In this document: in pieces, positions 1 through 9,250 of the stretch
Position numbering within the stretch: position 1 is the stretch's first letter
Layout: each line of letters starts with the position of its first letter
NCBI GenBank assembly: GCA_013289985.1
Contig: JABCYW010000004.1
Span: forward strand, 34,305 to 98,304
Direction of reading: 5' to 3'
DNA from: Betaproteobacteria bacterium
Lineage (GTDB): Bacteria; Pseudomonadota; Gammaproteobacteria; Burkholderiales; Burkholderiaceae_C
Length of the DNA: 64,000 nucleotides
Program-made: the position numbers and the translations under genes
The notes under the pieces: generated by a model
Told to the model about the DNA's origin: nothing
Databases searched by the model: none
Seen by the model: only the letters and a program-made list of their open reading frames with translations

Positions 1-2
1 GC

Positions 3-443
3 CCGAAGCTGCGGCTGCAGTCGCTCGTGCTCGCGCTGAAGGTCGCCCTGGTGCTGGCGCTCGCGCGCTGGCAACTCGAGGGCGTGGCCTGGGCGGTCGT
101 CGCCACCGAGGCGGTGCGGCTCGCGGCCGGGCTTCGCCTGGTCGGCCTCCTGCTGGAGATACCGCTCGCCGCGCTGGGTCGCCTGCTGGTGTTGCTGGCA
201 GCCGTCGGCGCCGCGATCTGGTTCACCATTGCCGCCACGCAGGCGCTGGCCACCGCGGGCGACATTCCATTGCTCGCACGCGTGCCGCTCGAGTTCCTGG
301 CCGGCAGCGCGGCGTTCGCCGCCGCGTTGCTGGCGCTGGCTGTCCGATTCGCGCACTATCCACCGCTGCAGCGGTTCGAGGCCGCGCGCCGCTGGCACCT
401 GCGCGTGATGGCCGTCATCCATCCGAGGGCGGCACTGCCATGA
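3..443 (+). CDS. Polysaccharide flippase (Wzx/MVIN-like), C-terminal fragment
   Basis: The reading frame is open to the left edge, so this is the last ~146 residues of a longer membrane protein. It shows about four hydrophobic segments separated by short Arg-rich turns and ends in a basic tail, as in the C-terminal half of oligosaccharide flippases of the Wzx/MATE-like fold. Such proteins move undecaprenyl-linked repeat units across the inner membrane. The stop overlaps the start of the next glycosyltransferase by 4 bases, which places it in the exopolysaccharide operon. The assignment rests mostly on context and hydrophobicity; no diagnostic motif survives in the fragment. Confidence 0.55.
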   Translation, partial: PKLRLQSLVLALKVALVLALARWQLEGVAWAVVATEAVRLAAGLRLVGLLLEIPLAALGRLLVLLAAVGAAIWFTIAATQALATAGDIPLLARVPLEFLAGSAAFAAALLALAVRFAHYPPLQRFEAARRWHLRVMAVIHPRAALP

Positions 444-1540
444 AGCGGCTGCGCTTCTTCTACGTGCCCAACGAAGCCGTCGAGGGTGACCAGGTCGGGC
501 CGCGCAAGGCGTTCGGGCTGCTGCACGCCCAAGGCGTCTTCTCGGCCTACATGGTCTATTCGTATCTGGTCGAGCGCACGCGGGCAAGCAGCCATGCGCA
601 GGCCCTCGAACGCCTGCATGCGGCCGTCGAGGCGTTCCAGCCCGACGTGATCTTCTTCCAGCACCTGAACGGCAGCTATCCGGTGGACAGCGCCTACATC
701 CGGCGCCTGAAGAGCGTCGCGTCGCGGCCGCGCTTCGTCTGGCACGATCCCGATCCCTACGGCCGCTTCATCAAGCCGGTCGACCCGGTGATGAAGGCGG
801 CGCTTGCGGAGACCGACCTCGCCGTCGTCAAGGGCCTGGGCTATTTCTCCGCTGCGGTGCGTCGCGCCGGCGCGCGCCGGGTGCTGTTCGCGCCGGAGTC
901 GTTCGACGACGAACGCTTCGCGCGCGGCGGCGCGCCCGCGACGACGCGCCCGCTCGACGCCGTGATGATCGCCAACCTCACGTGCCTGAAGCGCATTCCG
1001 TTCCTGTTCATGCCGGGGGGACGCAGCCGCAAGACGACGGCACGCCTGATGCACCGCGCCCACGGCGACCGCTTCGCGGTGTACGGTGCCGGGCAAGGCT
1101 GGCGCGGCGAGCCGTACTGCCGCGGCCCGATCGCGTTCAACCAGCAGGAGACGGTCATCCGCTCGGCGTGGATCTCGATGAACTGGAGCCAGTTCGACGA
1201 GATCCCCTTCTATTTCTCCGACCGTCTTCCCATCAGCCTGGCCGCCGGCGTTCCGCACGTCACCAACCACCAGCGCGGCTTCGAGCATGTGTTGCGCGAC
1301 GCGCGCGGCGTCTTCTTCGTGCACAGCCCGGCCGAGGCGCTCGACGCCGCCGACTGGCTGCTGAGCCTGCCGCGCGAGCAACTGGTGGAGATCGGTCAGC
1401 AAGGCCTGGACTATGCGCGGGAGCGTCTCAATGCCACCCGGGTCTATCGCGACGTCGTCACCGCCATCCGCGAGCAGCTGTTCGAGGGAGCGGCTGGCGC
1501 GCACGAGCGCCACGACGAGCCGCTCGTCACGACGGTCTGA
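440..1540 (+). CDS. Glycosyltransferase, CgeB-like (GT-B, group 1)
   Basis: A 366-residue soluble protein starting at an ATG that overlaps the previous stop (ATGA). The C-terminal half carries the CgeB/Glyco_trans_1_2-type signature: around residues 252-275 a Tyr-x-Ser-Asp-Arg stretch is followed by a Leu-Ala-Ala-Gly-Val sugar-nucleotide-binding turn and a glycine/glutamate region. The N-terminal half resembles an acceptor-binding Rossmann domain with an early segment naming a long-range viewing site (DVIFFQH). It probably adds a sugar to the lipid-linked repeat unit in the cytoplasm. The sugar cannot be told. It lies in a tight operon with further glycosyltransferases. Confidence 0.7.
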   Translation: MKRLRFFYVPNEAVEGDQVGPRKAFGLLHAQGVFSAYMVYSYLVERTRASSHAQALERLHAAVEAFQPDVIFFQHLNGSYPVDSAYIRRLKSVASRPRFVWHDPDPYGRFIKPVDPVMKAALAETDLAVVKGLGYFSAAVRRAGARRVLFAPESFDDERFARGGAPATTRPLDAVMIANLTCLKRIPFLFMPGGRSRKTTARLMHRAHGDRFAVYGAGQGWRGEPYCRGPIAFNQQETVIRSAWISMNWSQFDEIPFYFSDRLPISLAAGVPHVTNHQRGFEHVLRDARGVFFVHSPAEALDAADWLLSLPREQLVEIGQQGLDYARERLNATRVYRDVVTAIREQLFEGAAGAHERHDEPLVTTV

Positions 1541-1544
1541 CGCC

Positions 1545-2768
1545 ATGCACATCGGAATCGCCGGCCCCATCGCCACGCGCGACGTGCGTGCGTTGCTCGA
1601 CGCGGGCGGTACGCCGCTGCCCGCGGGCTGCGAAGGCGCGCCGCTGCTCGCGACCATCATCCGCGAACTGCTCCGGCGCGGCCACCGCGTCTCCGCGTTC
1701 ACGCTGTCGAGCGACCTGCCGCTGAGCGACGACGCGCGCGTCGTCGCGAACGGATCCGCGTTCTCGCTGCACCTCGTGCCCGCGCGGCGTCGCGCCTGGC
1801 CGCCCAACGGGCGGCGTCCGGGGCGCATCATCGACCTGTACGCGTTCGAACGCCGCGGGCTGCAGGCCGCCATCGAATCGGTTCGCCCCGACGTGATCCA
1901 CGCCCACTGGGCCTACGAGTTCGCGTGGGCCGCGCTGCGAACCGGGTTGCCGCATCTGGTGACCTGCCACGACTCCCCGATCGCCGTCGCCCGCTTCGAG
2001 CGCGACTTCCGGCATGGCGCCTACCGCTGGCTGCGCGCGGCGATGGCCTGGCATGTGCTGCGCAACGCCACGCGCGTGACGACCGTCTCGCCGTACATGG
2101 TGGAGCAGTTGCGCGCCCTGTGCCGGTCACCGGTGCAGGTGGTCGGCAACCCGATCTCCGACCGTCCGCAAGCCGCAGGGCCCGCGGCCCGTTCGGCGCG
2201 CCTGCGCGTGCTGATGGTCTGCAACGGCTGGGGCACGCGCAAGAACGGCGATGCGGGCCTGCGCGCCTATGCGCTGCTGCGCCAGCGCCTGCCTGGCGTG
2301 GAGTTGCATCTGTACGGACGCGGCACGGAACAGGGCGGCCCCGCGTGGCATTCCTGGCGTGCGCTCGGCATGCCGGGGCGCGCGTGCTTCCACGGCGCGG
2401 TGTCGCATGACGAAGTTCTCGACGCGATGGCGGCGGGCAGCCTGATGCTGCATCCCGCGCTCGAGGAATCCTTCGGCGCCGTGCTGGCCGAGGCGATGTC
2501 GGCCGGAATGCCGGTGGTGGCCGGTCGCCACAGCGGTGCCGTGCCCTGGGTCGTCGGCGATGGCGGCGAACTGGTGGACGTCACGCGGCCGGAGGCGATG
2601 GCCGATGCGATGCTCGCGCTGCTGCTCGATCCGGCCGGCGCGCGTGCGCGCGCCGGGCGCGGCCGCGACCGCATGCGGGCCTGGTTCAGCCCGAGCGCCG
2701 TGGCGGTGCAGTACGAGCGCGAGTACGAGGCGGTGCTGGCGGCGGCCCGGGCGGGGGTGGCGGCATGA
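1545..2768 (+). CDS. GT4 family glycosyltransferase
   Basis: A 407-residue GT-B fold enzyme. The ATG at 1545 lies 4 bases after the upstream stop and opens with a typical GT4 N-terminus (MHIGIAGPI). An upstream in-frame ATG at 1413 would overlap the previous gene by more than 120 bases and is rejected. The N-terminal Rossmann part contains the His-Ala-His-Trp acceptor-side motif ([10 protein letters not shown]). The C-terminal domain has the EX7E motif near residue 306 ([10 protein letters not shown]) followed by GMPVV. This is the expected retaining, nucleotide-sugar-dependent catalytic core. Donor and acceptor are unknown. It is followed with a 4-base overlap by an acetyltransferase. Confidence 0.82.
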   Translation: MHIGIAGPIATRDVRALLDAGGTPLPAGCEGAPLLATIIRELLRRGHRVSAFTLSSDLPLSDDARVVANGSAFSLHLVPARRRAWPPNGRRPGRIIDLYAFERRGLQAAIESVRPDVIHAHWAYEFAWAALRTGLPHLVTCHDSPIAVARFERDFRHGAYRWLRAAMAWHVLRNATRVTTVSPYMVEQLRALCRSPVQVVGNPISDRPQAAGPAARSARLRVLMVCNGWGTRKNGDAGLRAYALLRQRLPGVELHLYGRGTEQGGPAWHSWRALGMPGRACFHGAVSHDEVLDAMAAGSLMLHPALEESFGAVLAEAMSAGMPVVAGRHSGAVPWVVGDGGELVDVTRPEAMADAMLALLLDPAGARARAGRGRDRMRAWFSPSAVAVQYEREYEAVLAAARAGVAA

Positions 2769-3382
2769 ACTGGGGCAGGCTGCCGGCGCGCGCCGAGGAC
2801 AAGCTCGCGCAGCTCGTCACGGCGGCGCTGGGCCGATGGCGGCTGCGGCATGCCGGCGTGGAGGTGTCCGCAAGCGCGAAGACGATGGGGTTGCCTATCG
2901 TGTCCCGCAACGAGGGCTCGCGCATCGTCATCGGCGACGATGTCGTGTTGTGCTCCGCCTCGCGCTGGACGGCGCTCGGCGTCGCCCATCCCGTGGTGCT
3001 GCGCACGCTGCGTGCCGGCGCGGTGCTGGACATCGGGCGCGGAACCGGCATCAGCGGCGGTTCATTCTGCGCGGCGGTCTCCGTGCGCATCGGCGAGCGC
3101 TGCCTGATCGGCGCCGACGTGCTGGTCGCCGACACCGACTTCCACTCGATCGATCCGGGGCAGCGCCAGATGGGCCGGGAGCATGCCGGATGCTCGCCTG
3201 TGCACATCGGCGACGACGTCTTCATCGGCGCCCGGGCCGTGATCCTCAAGGGCGTGCGCATCGGCAACGGGGCGACTGTCGGCGCGGGCGCGGTCGTCAC
3301 GCGATCCGTTCCGGCGTTCGCGATCGTCGCGGGAAATCCGGCGACGATCGTGCGGGCGGCCGCCGCGAGGAGGTCGGCATGA
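2765..3382 (+). CDS. Left-handed beta-helix (hexapeptide) O-acetyltransferase
   Basis: A 205-residue protein with hexapeptide repeats of the [IV]-G-x4 type over roughly residues 75-195, for example [17 protein letters not shown] and [20 protein letters not shown]. The Asp-Thr-Asp-Phe-His segment near residue 125 holds the likely catalytic histidine seen in WbbJ/maltose O-acetyltransferase relatives. It probably transfers acetyl from acetyl-CoA to a sugar of the exopolysaccharide repeat. The start overlaps the preceding glycosyltransferase stop by 4 bases, so the two are co-transcribed. Sugar specificity cannot be read. Confidence 0.8.
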   Translation: MNWGRLPARAEDKLAQLVTAALGRWRLRHAGVEVSASAKTMGLPIVSRNEGSRIVIGDDVVLCSASRWTALGVAHPVVLRTLRAGAVLDIGRGTGISGGSFCAAVSVRIGERCLIGADVLVADTDFHSIDPGQRQMGREHAGCSPVHIGDDVFIGARAVILKGVRIGNGATVGAGAVVTRSVPAFAIVAGNPATIVRAAAARRSA

Positions 3383-3444
3383 GCTGCATCGTGTCCCGGG
3401 TCCCGGGCCCGCCGGGCGGCTGTTGAAGTGCTGCCGGTCGCGCC

Positions 3445-4830
3445 ATGCAAGCAATCCTCTTCGCCATCCTGAACGTCGCGCCGTTTGCCGTGGCGCTGGC
3501 GCTGGGCCTGCTGCTGCCCGCGTTGGGCGTTCTGTGCTATTCGCGCCTGGGAGCCGGGATGGCGGTGATCGTCGGCATGTACGCCATCGAGGCCTTGTGG
3601 ATGCAGGTCGGCGGCCTCGAGCTGGGGATCACGGTCTACTACACCGACCTGGCGCTGCTGTTCATCGGTGCCATCGCGATGCTGAGGCTCCTTACCGCAC
3701 GCGACGTGCCGCGCTGGCACTGGGCATGGAGCCTCTACGTGCTGGCCTTCGCCTTCAGCCTGGGCTCGGGCATCGTCAGCTTCGGGTCCGGCGCCGGCGT
3801 GCAGGCGCGCCTGTATTTCTATTCGATCGCGGCCGGCAGCTACGCGATGAGCTTCCCGGTGGATGCCGGGCGCGTCAGGATCCTGCTGAACCTGATGGTG
3901 TGGCTGGCGCTGCTGTTGCTGGGCATCTGCGTGTACCGCTGGATCGTCTACTACACGCCGATTCCCGACCTGCTGCCGCCGGAGGGCAACTACAACGTGG
4001 ACGGCGCGATCCGGGTGATCCGCTCGTACGAGGCGCTCGCGCTCGGCCAGGTCTTCATCGCCGGATTGCTGTTTGCGTCGTTCGGCCGCGGTGCGTTGGC
4101 GGCGCGCTTCATCGCGCCGCTGACGCTGGCCGGCGTGCTCGCGCTGCAACATCGTTCCGTCTGGCTCGCGGTGCTCGTCGGCGTGATGGCGGGGCTGTTC
4201 GTCGCGCGCTCGCGCAGCGGATCGAAGCTGGGCCAGGTCCTGCTGCTCGCGGGCATCGTGACGGTCACCGCGCTGCCCATGGCCTTCAGCAGCCAGCTGT
4301 CGGGGGTCACCGACCAGGTCGCGAGCTCGGCGGAGCGGGGCGTCGAGGGCGATGGAACGGTGGGCGAGCGGTTCGACAACTGGCAAGGCCTGATCAAGCT
4401 CTGGGCGGCGGGCGGTCCACGCTCGCTCGTGTTCGGGCAGAGCTTCGGCTCGGACGCCACGCGCTACGTCCAGGACAAGATCCACGGCGGCGAGCACAAG
4501 ATCGGCTACTTCGCGCACAACCACTACGTGCAGACGCTGTTCAACCTGGGTCTGGCCGGCCTGTTCGCATTCCTGGCCGTCGTCTGGTACGTCGCGCGCG
4601 GTCTGTATCGGCGCTGCGCCAGCGCGACGGGCGATCCGGTGGCCGAGGTGCTGCTCGCGCTGCTCCTGATGCAGCTCGCGTACTACGTGCCGTACGGGAC
4701 CGACTACCTGCAGAGCGTCGTCCTCGGGTTGTGCATCGCCTACGTGGCCGGGCACGAGCGGGTCGAGCGCGCGGCGGCCGCGGCGGCACGCCCGGCCGTG
4801 CGCCAGGGACTGCGCTGGAACTGGTCGTGA
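3445..4830 (+). CDS. O-antigen polymerase/ligase-like membrane protein (first of two)
   Basis: A 461-residue polytopic protein with about eleven hydrophobic segments and a longer periplasmic loop around residues 290-360. The loop contains GERFDNW, a conserved loop sequence type seen in O-antigen ligase/Wzy proteins, followed by His-Asn-His-Tyr near residue 355. Such proteins polymerise undecaprenyl-linked repeat units or ligate chains at the periplasmic face. The ATG at 3445 follows a 62-base gap. A second protein of the same class lies at 7734-9242, so one may polymerise while the other ligates or terminates. Which is which is not decidable here. Confidence 0.7.
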   Translation: MQAILFAILNVAPFAVALALGLLLPALGVLCYSRLGAGMAVIVGMYAIEALWMQVGGLELGITVYYTDLALLFIGAIAMLRLLTARDVPRWHWAWSLYVLAFAFSLGSGIVSFGSGAGVQARLYFYSIAAGSYAMSFPVDAGRVRILLNLMVWLALLLLGICVYRWIVYYTPIPDLLPPEGNYNVDGAIRVIRSYEALALGQVFIAGLLFASFGRGALAARFIAPLTLAGVLALQHRSVWLAVLVGVMAGLFVARSRSGSKLGQVLLLAGIVTVTALPMAFSSQLSGVTDQVASSAERGVEGDGTVGERFDNWQGLIKLWAAGGPRSLVFGQSFGSDATRYVQDKIHGGEHKIGYFAHNHYVQTLFNLGLAGLFAFLAVVWYVARGLYRRCASATGDPVAEVLLALLLMQLAYYVPYGTDYLQSVVLGLCIAYVAGHERVERAAAAAARPAVRQGLRWNWS

Positions 4831-4851
4831 GCGCATCGGAGTGACAACAGC

Positions 4852-5781
4852 ATGACTCTCCCCCCCGCCGATCCGCCGTCCGTTCCCGCGCCGCGTCGCC
4901 TGTGCGCGCTGCTGGCCTGCTTCAACCGGCGCGACAAGACGCTCATGTGCCTGCACGCGCTCGCGGCGAGCACCGGCCTCGGGGACGTTCGGCTGTCCGC
5001 GGTGCTGGTCGACGACGGCAGTTCCGACGGCACGGCCGAGGCGGTGCGCGGCCTGTTCCCGTGGGCGACGGTGATCCGGCCGGATCCCGCCGAGGGCGCG
5101 CTGTTCTGGTGTCGCGGCATGCACCGCGCCTTCGAGACCGCGCTGCGCACCGGCTTCGACGACTACCTCTGGCTCAACGACGACACCATGCTGCAGCCCG
5201 ACGCGCTGGCGCGCCTGCTGGCGAGCCGCGACCGGCTGCGCGCGGCAGCGTCCGGGCCGGTGTTGCTGGTGGGCAGCACGGTCGACGCGGCCACGGGCCA
5301 GGTCACCTACGGCGGCGAGCGCATGGCATCGAGGTGGCGGCCGATGCGCGTCGAGCGTGTGCAGCCGGCGCCGGCGCCGCAGCGCTGCGACTCGATGACG
5401 GGCAACATCGTCCTGGTCAGCGACGAGGCCGCGCGGCGCGTCGGCAACATCGACCCGGTCTTCGAGCATTCGATGGGCGACACCGACTACGCCCTGCGCG
5501 CCCGCGCGCAGGGCGTCGCGGTGTGGGTCGACGCCGGCGTGCACGGCACGTGCAGCGACAACCCGGCGCGGGGAACCTGGGTCGACGCCACGCAGGCGCT
5601 CGCGCACCGCTGGCGCGACATGATGACCCGCAAGGGCCTGCCCTGGCGCTCCTGGCTGGTGCTGACGCGCCGCCACGCCGGGCCGTTGTGGCCGATCCAT
5701 TTCGCGCTGCCGTATGCCAAGGTCGTCGCGCAAGGCCTCTTCAGGAAGCCCTTTCACTTTCGCAGGGAGACCCGCTCATGA
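4852..5781 (+). CDS. GT2 family glycosyltransferase (rhamnosyltransferase-like)
   Basis: A 309-residue GT-A fold inverting glycosyltransferase. Visible motifs are the N-terminal LVDDGSSDGT (nucleotide-sugar binding, about residue 53), the metal-site analogue LWLNDDTML near residue 105, and the acceptor-side EHSMGDTDYALR near residue 205. The last is typical of the rhamnosyltransferase-like branch. It probably works at the cytoplasmic membrane surface during repeat-unit assembly. The stop overlaps the start of a methyltransferase by 4 bases. Confidence 0.82.
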   Translation: MTLPPADPPSVPAPRRLCALLACFNRRDKTLMCLHALAASTGLGDVRLSAVLVDDGSSDGTAEAVRGLFPWATVIRPDPAEGALFWCRGMHRAFETALRTGFDDYLWLNDDTMLQPDALARLLASRDRLRAAASGPVLLVGSTVDAATGQVTYGGERMASRWRPMRVERVQPAPAPQRCDSMTGNIVLVSDEAARRVGNIDPVFEHSMGDTDYALRARAQGVAVWVDAGVHGTCSDNPARGTWVDATQALAHRWRDMMTRKGLPWRSWLVLTRRHAGPLWPIHFALPYAKVVAQGLFRKPFHFRRETRS

Positions 5782-6515
5782 ACACGTCCGTCGACCAGGC
5801 CGAGCTGCAGCGCGACTATTACGCGGCCACTGCCGACCGCTACGAAGCGCTGCACGTCAGCGAGCACGACGAGCACGGCCTCGCGCTGGCCTGGCTGTCC
5901 GGATTGGCCGCGCACCATGGTGCGCGGTCGGTGCTGGACATCGGCAGCGGCACCGGGCGCGCGCCGCTCTACCTGCGCAGCCGGCAGCCCGGGCTGGCGG
6001 TCGTCGGCGTCGAGCCGTCCGCCGAGCTGCGCGCCATCGGCTACGCCGCCGGCATCGCCGCCGACGCGCTGGTCGACGGCGACGCGACGCGCCTGGCCTA
6101 TGCGGACGCAAGCTTCGACATCGTCTGCGAATTCGGCGTGCTGCACCACGTCGAGGATCCGCGCCGCGTGGTGTCGGAGATGCTGCGCGTCGCGCGCATC
6201 GGCATCTTCATCTCGGACGACAACCACTTCGCGGCGGGTTCGCCGCTCAACCGATTCGCCAAGCGCGCGCTCGACTCGCTCGGGCTGTGGAAGACCGCGT
6301 ACCGCGTGCGCAGCGGCGGCAAGGGCTACCGCATCAGCGCCGGCGACGGCCTGTCCTATCCGTATTCGGTCTTCGACGACCTGGCGTTCGTGCGGTCCCG
6401 GTGCGACCTCGTGCAGACGGCCAACATGGACGGCTGCGGGCCCGACCTCTACGCCGATGCGGCGCACGTCGCGCTGTTTGGGCGCAAGCGCGGCGGCCCG
6501 TGGACGCAGCGGTGA
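5778..6515 (+). CDS. Class I SAM-dependent methyltransferase
   Basis: A 245-residue protein with the motif I loop VLDIGSGTGRAP near residue 52, an acidic motif II region (VVGVEPS), and a later FDIVCEFGVLHHVEDP stretch typical of Methyltransf_11/25 enzymes. It would methylate a sugar, a lipid-linked intermediate or a chain end using S-adenosylmethionine. A terminal methyl group is a known chain-length stop signal in some O-antigen systems. It sits between two glycosyltransferases with 4-base overlaps on both sides, so a role in the polysaccharide is likely. The substrate is unknown. Confidence 0.78.
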   Translation: MNTSVDQAELQRDYYAATADRYEALHVSEHDEHGLALAWLSGLAAHHGARSVLDIGSGTGRAPLYLRSRQPGLAVVGVEPSAELRAIGYAAGIAADALVDGDATRLAYADASFDIVCEFGVLHHVEDPRRVVSEMLRVARIGIFISDDNHFAAGSPLNRFAKRALDSLGLWKTAYRVRSGGKGYRISAGDGLSYPYSVFDDLAFVRSRCDLVQTANMDGCGPDLYADAAHVALFGRKRGGPWTQR

Positions 6516-7723
6516 GCCCGGCTGGCGTCGCGCGACGTGCGCGCATCGCCGTCGTCGACATGGCCGTGGCGCCCGATAGCCCGGCAGGCAGCTGCGTGCT
6601 CGCCGAGGTCGAGGGCCTGGTCGGCCGCTTCGACGTCACCGTCTTCGGCGAGCGCTTCGATTCGCGCGGCCTGCCGCAGGTGGAATTCGTCCGTGTGCGC
6701 GCGCCCGCCCGGCCCGTGCTGCTGCGCTACCTCGTCTTCCACCTGAGCTTGCCGCTGCACTACCTCGCGTGGCGGCTGGGGGGCGGCCGGCCCGACTGCG
6801 TCCAGGCGACTCAGGGCCAGCTGCCCGGCGCGGCGATCTGCTACGCCCATTTCTGCCATCGCAGTTACCTGAAGCACCAGTGGCGCCACGTGTCGGGTAC
6901 GGGACCGCGCCGGTTGTCGCGCTGGGCCGTGCATCGCTTCAACGCGACCTGCGAGGCGCTGGCGATGCGCCGGGCGCGTTGGATCGTCGTTCCCTCGCGC
7001 GGGCTGGCGCGCGAGATCGCGGCGGACCATCCCGCCACCGCCGCGAAGCTGCGCGTCATCGCGAACCCGGTCGCGATCGAGCATTTCTCGCGTCCCGTGG
7101 CTTTCGATCGCGCGGCGCGGCGCGCCGCCCTCGGCTTCGACGGCGACCACCTCGTCCTCGGCTTCATGGCGCTGGGCGACTTCGCGCGCAAGGGGCTGGG
7201 GCTGCTCATTGCCGCGCTGGCTGCGCTGCCCGAGCCGCAGCGGGCCGCCGTGCGGATCCTCGTGATCGGCGGCCAGCCGGGCGAGATCGCCGAGTTCGCG
7301 GCGCGGGCGGTCCGCCTGCACGTCGCCGACGGCTTGCGCTTCGCGGGGCTGCAAGGCGACGTGCGGCCGTTCCTGTGGGCCTGCGACGCCTTCGCGTTCC
7401 CGTCGATCTACGAGACCTTCGGCCTGGCCGTCGCGCAGGCCGCGGCCGCCGGGTTGCCGGTGATGGTGTGCGACGGCGTGCACGGCCTCGAGGAGTTCGT
7501 CGTCGACGGGTTCAACGGGTGGGTACTCGCGCGCCGCCACGAGGCGATCGTGGCGTGGCTGGCGCGCGTGCTGGCCGACCGGGCGGCCCTGCCCGCGATG
7601 GGGCACGCCGCGGCGGAGTCGATGCGTCCCTACGCGCGCGACCTGTTCCAGTCGCGCTGGGCGGCGTTGTTCGACGCGGTGCTGCGCGGCGACGACCCGC
7701 GGGCCGTGCCCGAAGCGGCCTGA
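6512..7723 (+). CDS. GT4 family glycosyltransferase with altered EX7E motif
   Basis: The GTG at 6512 overlaps the upstream stop (GTGA) and gives 403 residues. Later ATG codons would lose the first beta strand (ARIAVVDMAVAP). The protein has a GT-B layout, with an acceptor-side HFCHRSYLKHQW segment near residue 115 and a C-terminal domain ending in a PSIYETFGLAVAQAA motif near residue 297. In the usual EX7E pair the second glutamate is replaced by glutamine. The first glutamate and the Phe-Gly turn are kept, so it may still be active. It belongs to the exopolysaccharide operon. Confidence 0.78.
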   Translation: MSPAGVARRARIAVVDMAVAPDSPAGSCVLAEVEGLVGRFDVTVFGERFDSRGLPQVEFVRVRAPARPVLLRYLVFHLSLPLHYLAWRLGGGRPDCVQATQGQLPGAAICYAHFCHRSYLKHQWRHVSGTGPRRLSRWAVHRFNATCEALAMRRARWIVVPSRGLAREIAADHPATAAKLRVIANPVAIEHFSRPVAFDRAARRAALGFDGDHLVLGFMALGDFARKGLGLLIAALAALPEPQRAAVRILVIGGQPGEIAEFAARAVRLHVADGLRFAGLQGDVRPFLWACDAFAFPSIYETFGLAVAQAAAAGLPVMVCDGVHGLEEFVVDGFNGWVLARRHEAIVAWLARVLADRAALPAMGHAAAESMRPYARDLFQSRWAALFDAVLRGDDPRAVPEAA

Positions 7724-7733
7724 AGGACGGGCG

Positions 7734-9242
7734 ATGGGCTCCCTTCTGGCTTACGCGATCCCCGCGTTCATCATCGTCGCCTTCGCGCTCGGGCTGGCGT
7801 TCGCCTGCTTCGTGCAATATCGCCTGACGTCGGCCGCCAGCCCCGAACTGCGCCTGGTCGTGCTGATGCTGGTCGTGGGGATCGGTGCGCTGCTGTCGGT
7901 GGCGTTGATGTCGCGCGAACTCGACGATTCGAAGGTCACCGGTGCACCGACCTACGCCGACGTCGTCGACGGCTTCGCGGCGTCGCGCTGGATCAGCCTG
8001 TTCCTGATCGTCGCCTCGTTCATCGAGATCGCGCGCGGCTGGATCGAGGAGCGGCGCCGCGCGCTGCCCGATCCGGCGCAGCCCCTGCTGTTCACGATGC
8101 TGGCTTACTACGTCGGCACCGTGCTGATCCAGGCGGTGGCCTCCGACGTGCCCGACTTCTCGGCGCGCAGCCTCTACGTGCCGGTGGTGCTGGCGGCGAT
8201 CTACTACCAGCGGCCCGTGAGCATCGATCCGATCATCGGCGCGGCGCGGCTGGTGATCCTGACGCTGATGCTGGGCAGCCTGGCCTGCATCTGGCTGCGG
8301 CCCGACTTCGTGATCCACCGCCCCGAACCCGGCATCATCCCGGGTATCGACTGGCGCCTGTTCGGCCTCACGCCGCATGCCAACGCGCTCGGGCCGATCG
8401 CGCTGCTGGCCATCCTGATCGAGCTGCATTCGCCGGCACGCTGGAAGACGCTGCGCTGGCTGGCGCTGCTGAGCGCCATGGCCGTGCTCGTGCTCGCGCA
8501 GTCGAAGACGACATGGGTCACGATGCCCTTGATGCTGCTGTTCGTCTGGCTGCCGCTGCGCCTCGCGCGCGAGCCGGCGGACGCCGACGCGGCAGGCCAC
8601 TTCCGCCGAACGGTGCTGACGCTCATCGGCCTGATCGTCGTGCTGGTGCTGACGGCCGCGGCCGCGGCGGCCTTCGACGTCGCCGGCTACCTCGAGCACC
8701 GTGTCGACCTGGTGACGCTGACGGGACGCACGCAGATCTGGGACATCACGCTGCGTGCCTGGCGCGAGAACGTGCTTTTCGGCTATGGCGCGGGCATCTG
8801 GGGCCCGGAGCGGCAGATGGAGTTCCAGATGTTTTACGTCGGCCAGGCGCACAACCAGGTCGTGCAGACGCTCGGCGAAGCGGGGCTGGTGGGCCTGGCG
8901 CTGCTGCTGGTCTATCTGTTCGCGCTGCTGCTGGCAGCACTGCGCAACTTCGCGGCCTCGCGCGGCTTCGTGCTGATGCTGCTGATGCTGATGCTGGTGC
9001 GCTGCGTCACCGAGGCGCCGATGCGCTCCGAGGGCATCCTGTCGTGGAGCACTTTCCTGCACGCGCTGCTGCTGGTGATGGCGTGCCACTATGCCCGCGA
9101 ACCGCGCCGCAGTCCCGTGGCCGACCGCGTCGCGGCCGTGCATGCCGCTCGCGCGGGCGCAAGGCAGCGACCCGATCGCCGTTTGGACGAGTGTCGAGGC
9201 GGGTGCGCGTCACACGCGTGTTATCACGTCCCGCTAAGGTGA
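7734..9242 (+). CDS. O-antigen polymerase/ligase-like membrane protein (second)
   Basis: A 502-residue protein with about twelve hydrophobic segments and a large periplasmic loop near residues 310-380. The loop holds a GRTQIWDITLRAWRENVLFGYG stretch and a following QAHNQVVQTLGEAG, the pattern of the Wzy_C/O-antigen ligase domain; the histidine there is commonly required for ligase or polymerase function. A purine-rich GGACGGG precedes the ATG. It differs from the protein at 3445-4830, so the cluster carries two members of this superfamily. The last ~45 residues are polar and Arg-rich, lacking any recognisable domain. Confidence 0.75.
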   Translation: MGSLLAYAIPAFIIVAFALGLAFACFVQYRLTSAASPELRLVVLMLVVGIGALLSVALMSRELDDSKVTGAPTYADVVDGFAASRWISLFLIVASFIEIARGWIEERRRALPDPAQPLLFTMLAYYVGTVLIQAVASDVPDFSARSLYVPVVLAAIYYQRPVSIDPIIGAARLVILTLMLGSLACIWLRPDFVIHRPEPGIIPGIDWRLFGLTPHANALGPIALLAILIELHSPARWKTLRWLALLSAMAVLVLAQSKTTWVTMPLMLLFVWLPLRLAREPADADAAGHFRRTVLTLIGLIVVLVLTAAAAAAFDVAGYLEHRVDLVTLTGRTQIWDITLRAWRENVLFGYGAGIWGPERQMEFQMFYVGQAHNQVVQTLGEAGLVGLALLLVYLFALLLAALRNFAASRGFVLMLLMLMLVRCVTEAPMRSEGILSWSTFLHALLLVMACHYAREPRRSPVADRVAAVHAARAGARQRPDRRLDECRGGCASHACYHVPLR

Positions 9243-9250
9243 GGCGCTCC

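Noticed and set aside
2686..5757. Very long reading frame on the - strand (over 1000 codons)
   Set aside because: Lies wholly over clear + strand glycosyltransferase and polymerase genes, is Arg/Gln/His-rich with no domain, and is a GC-rich antisense shadow.
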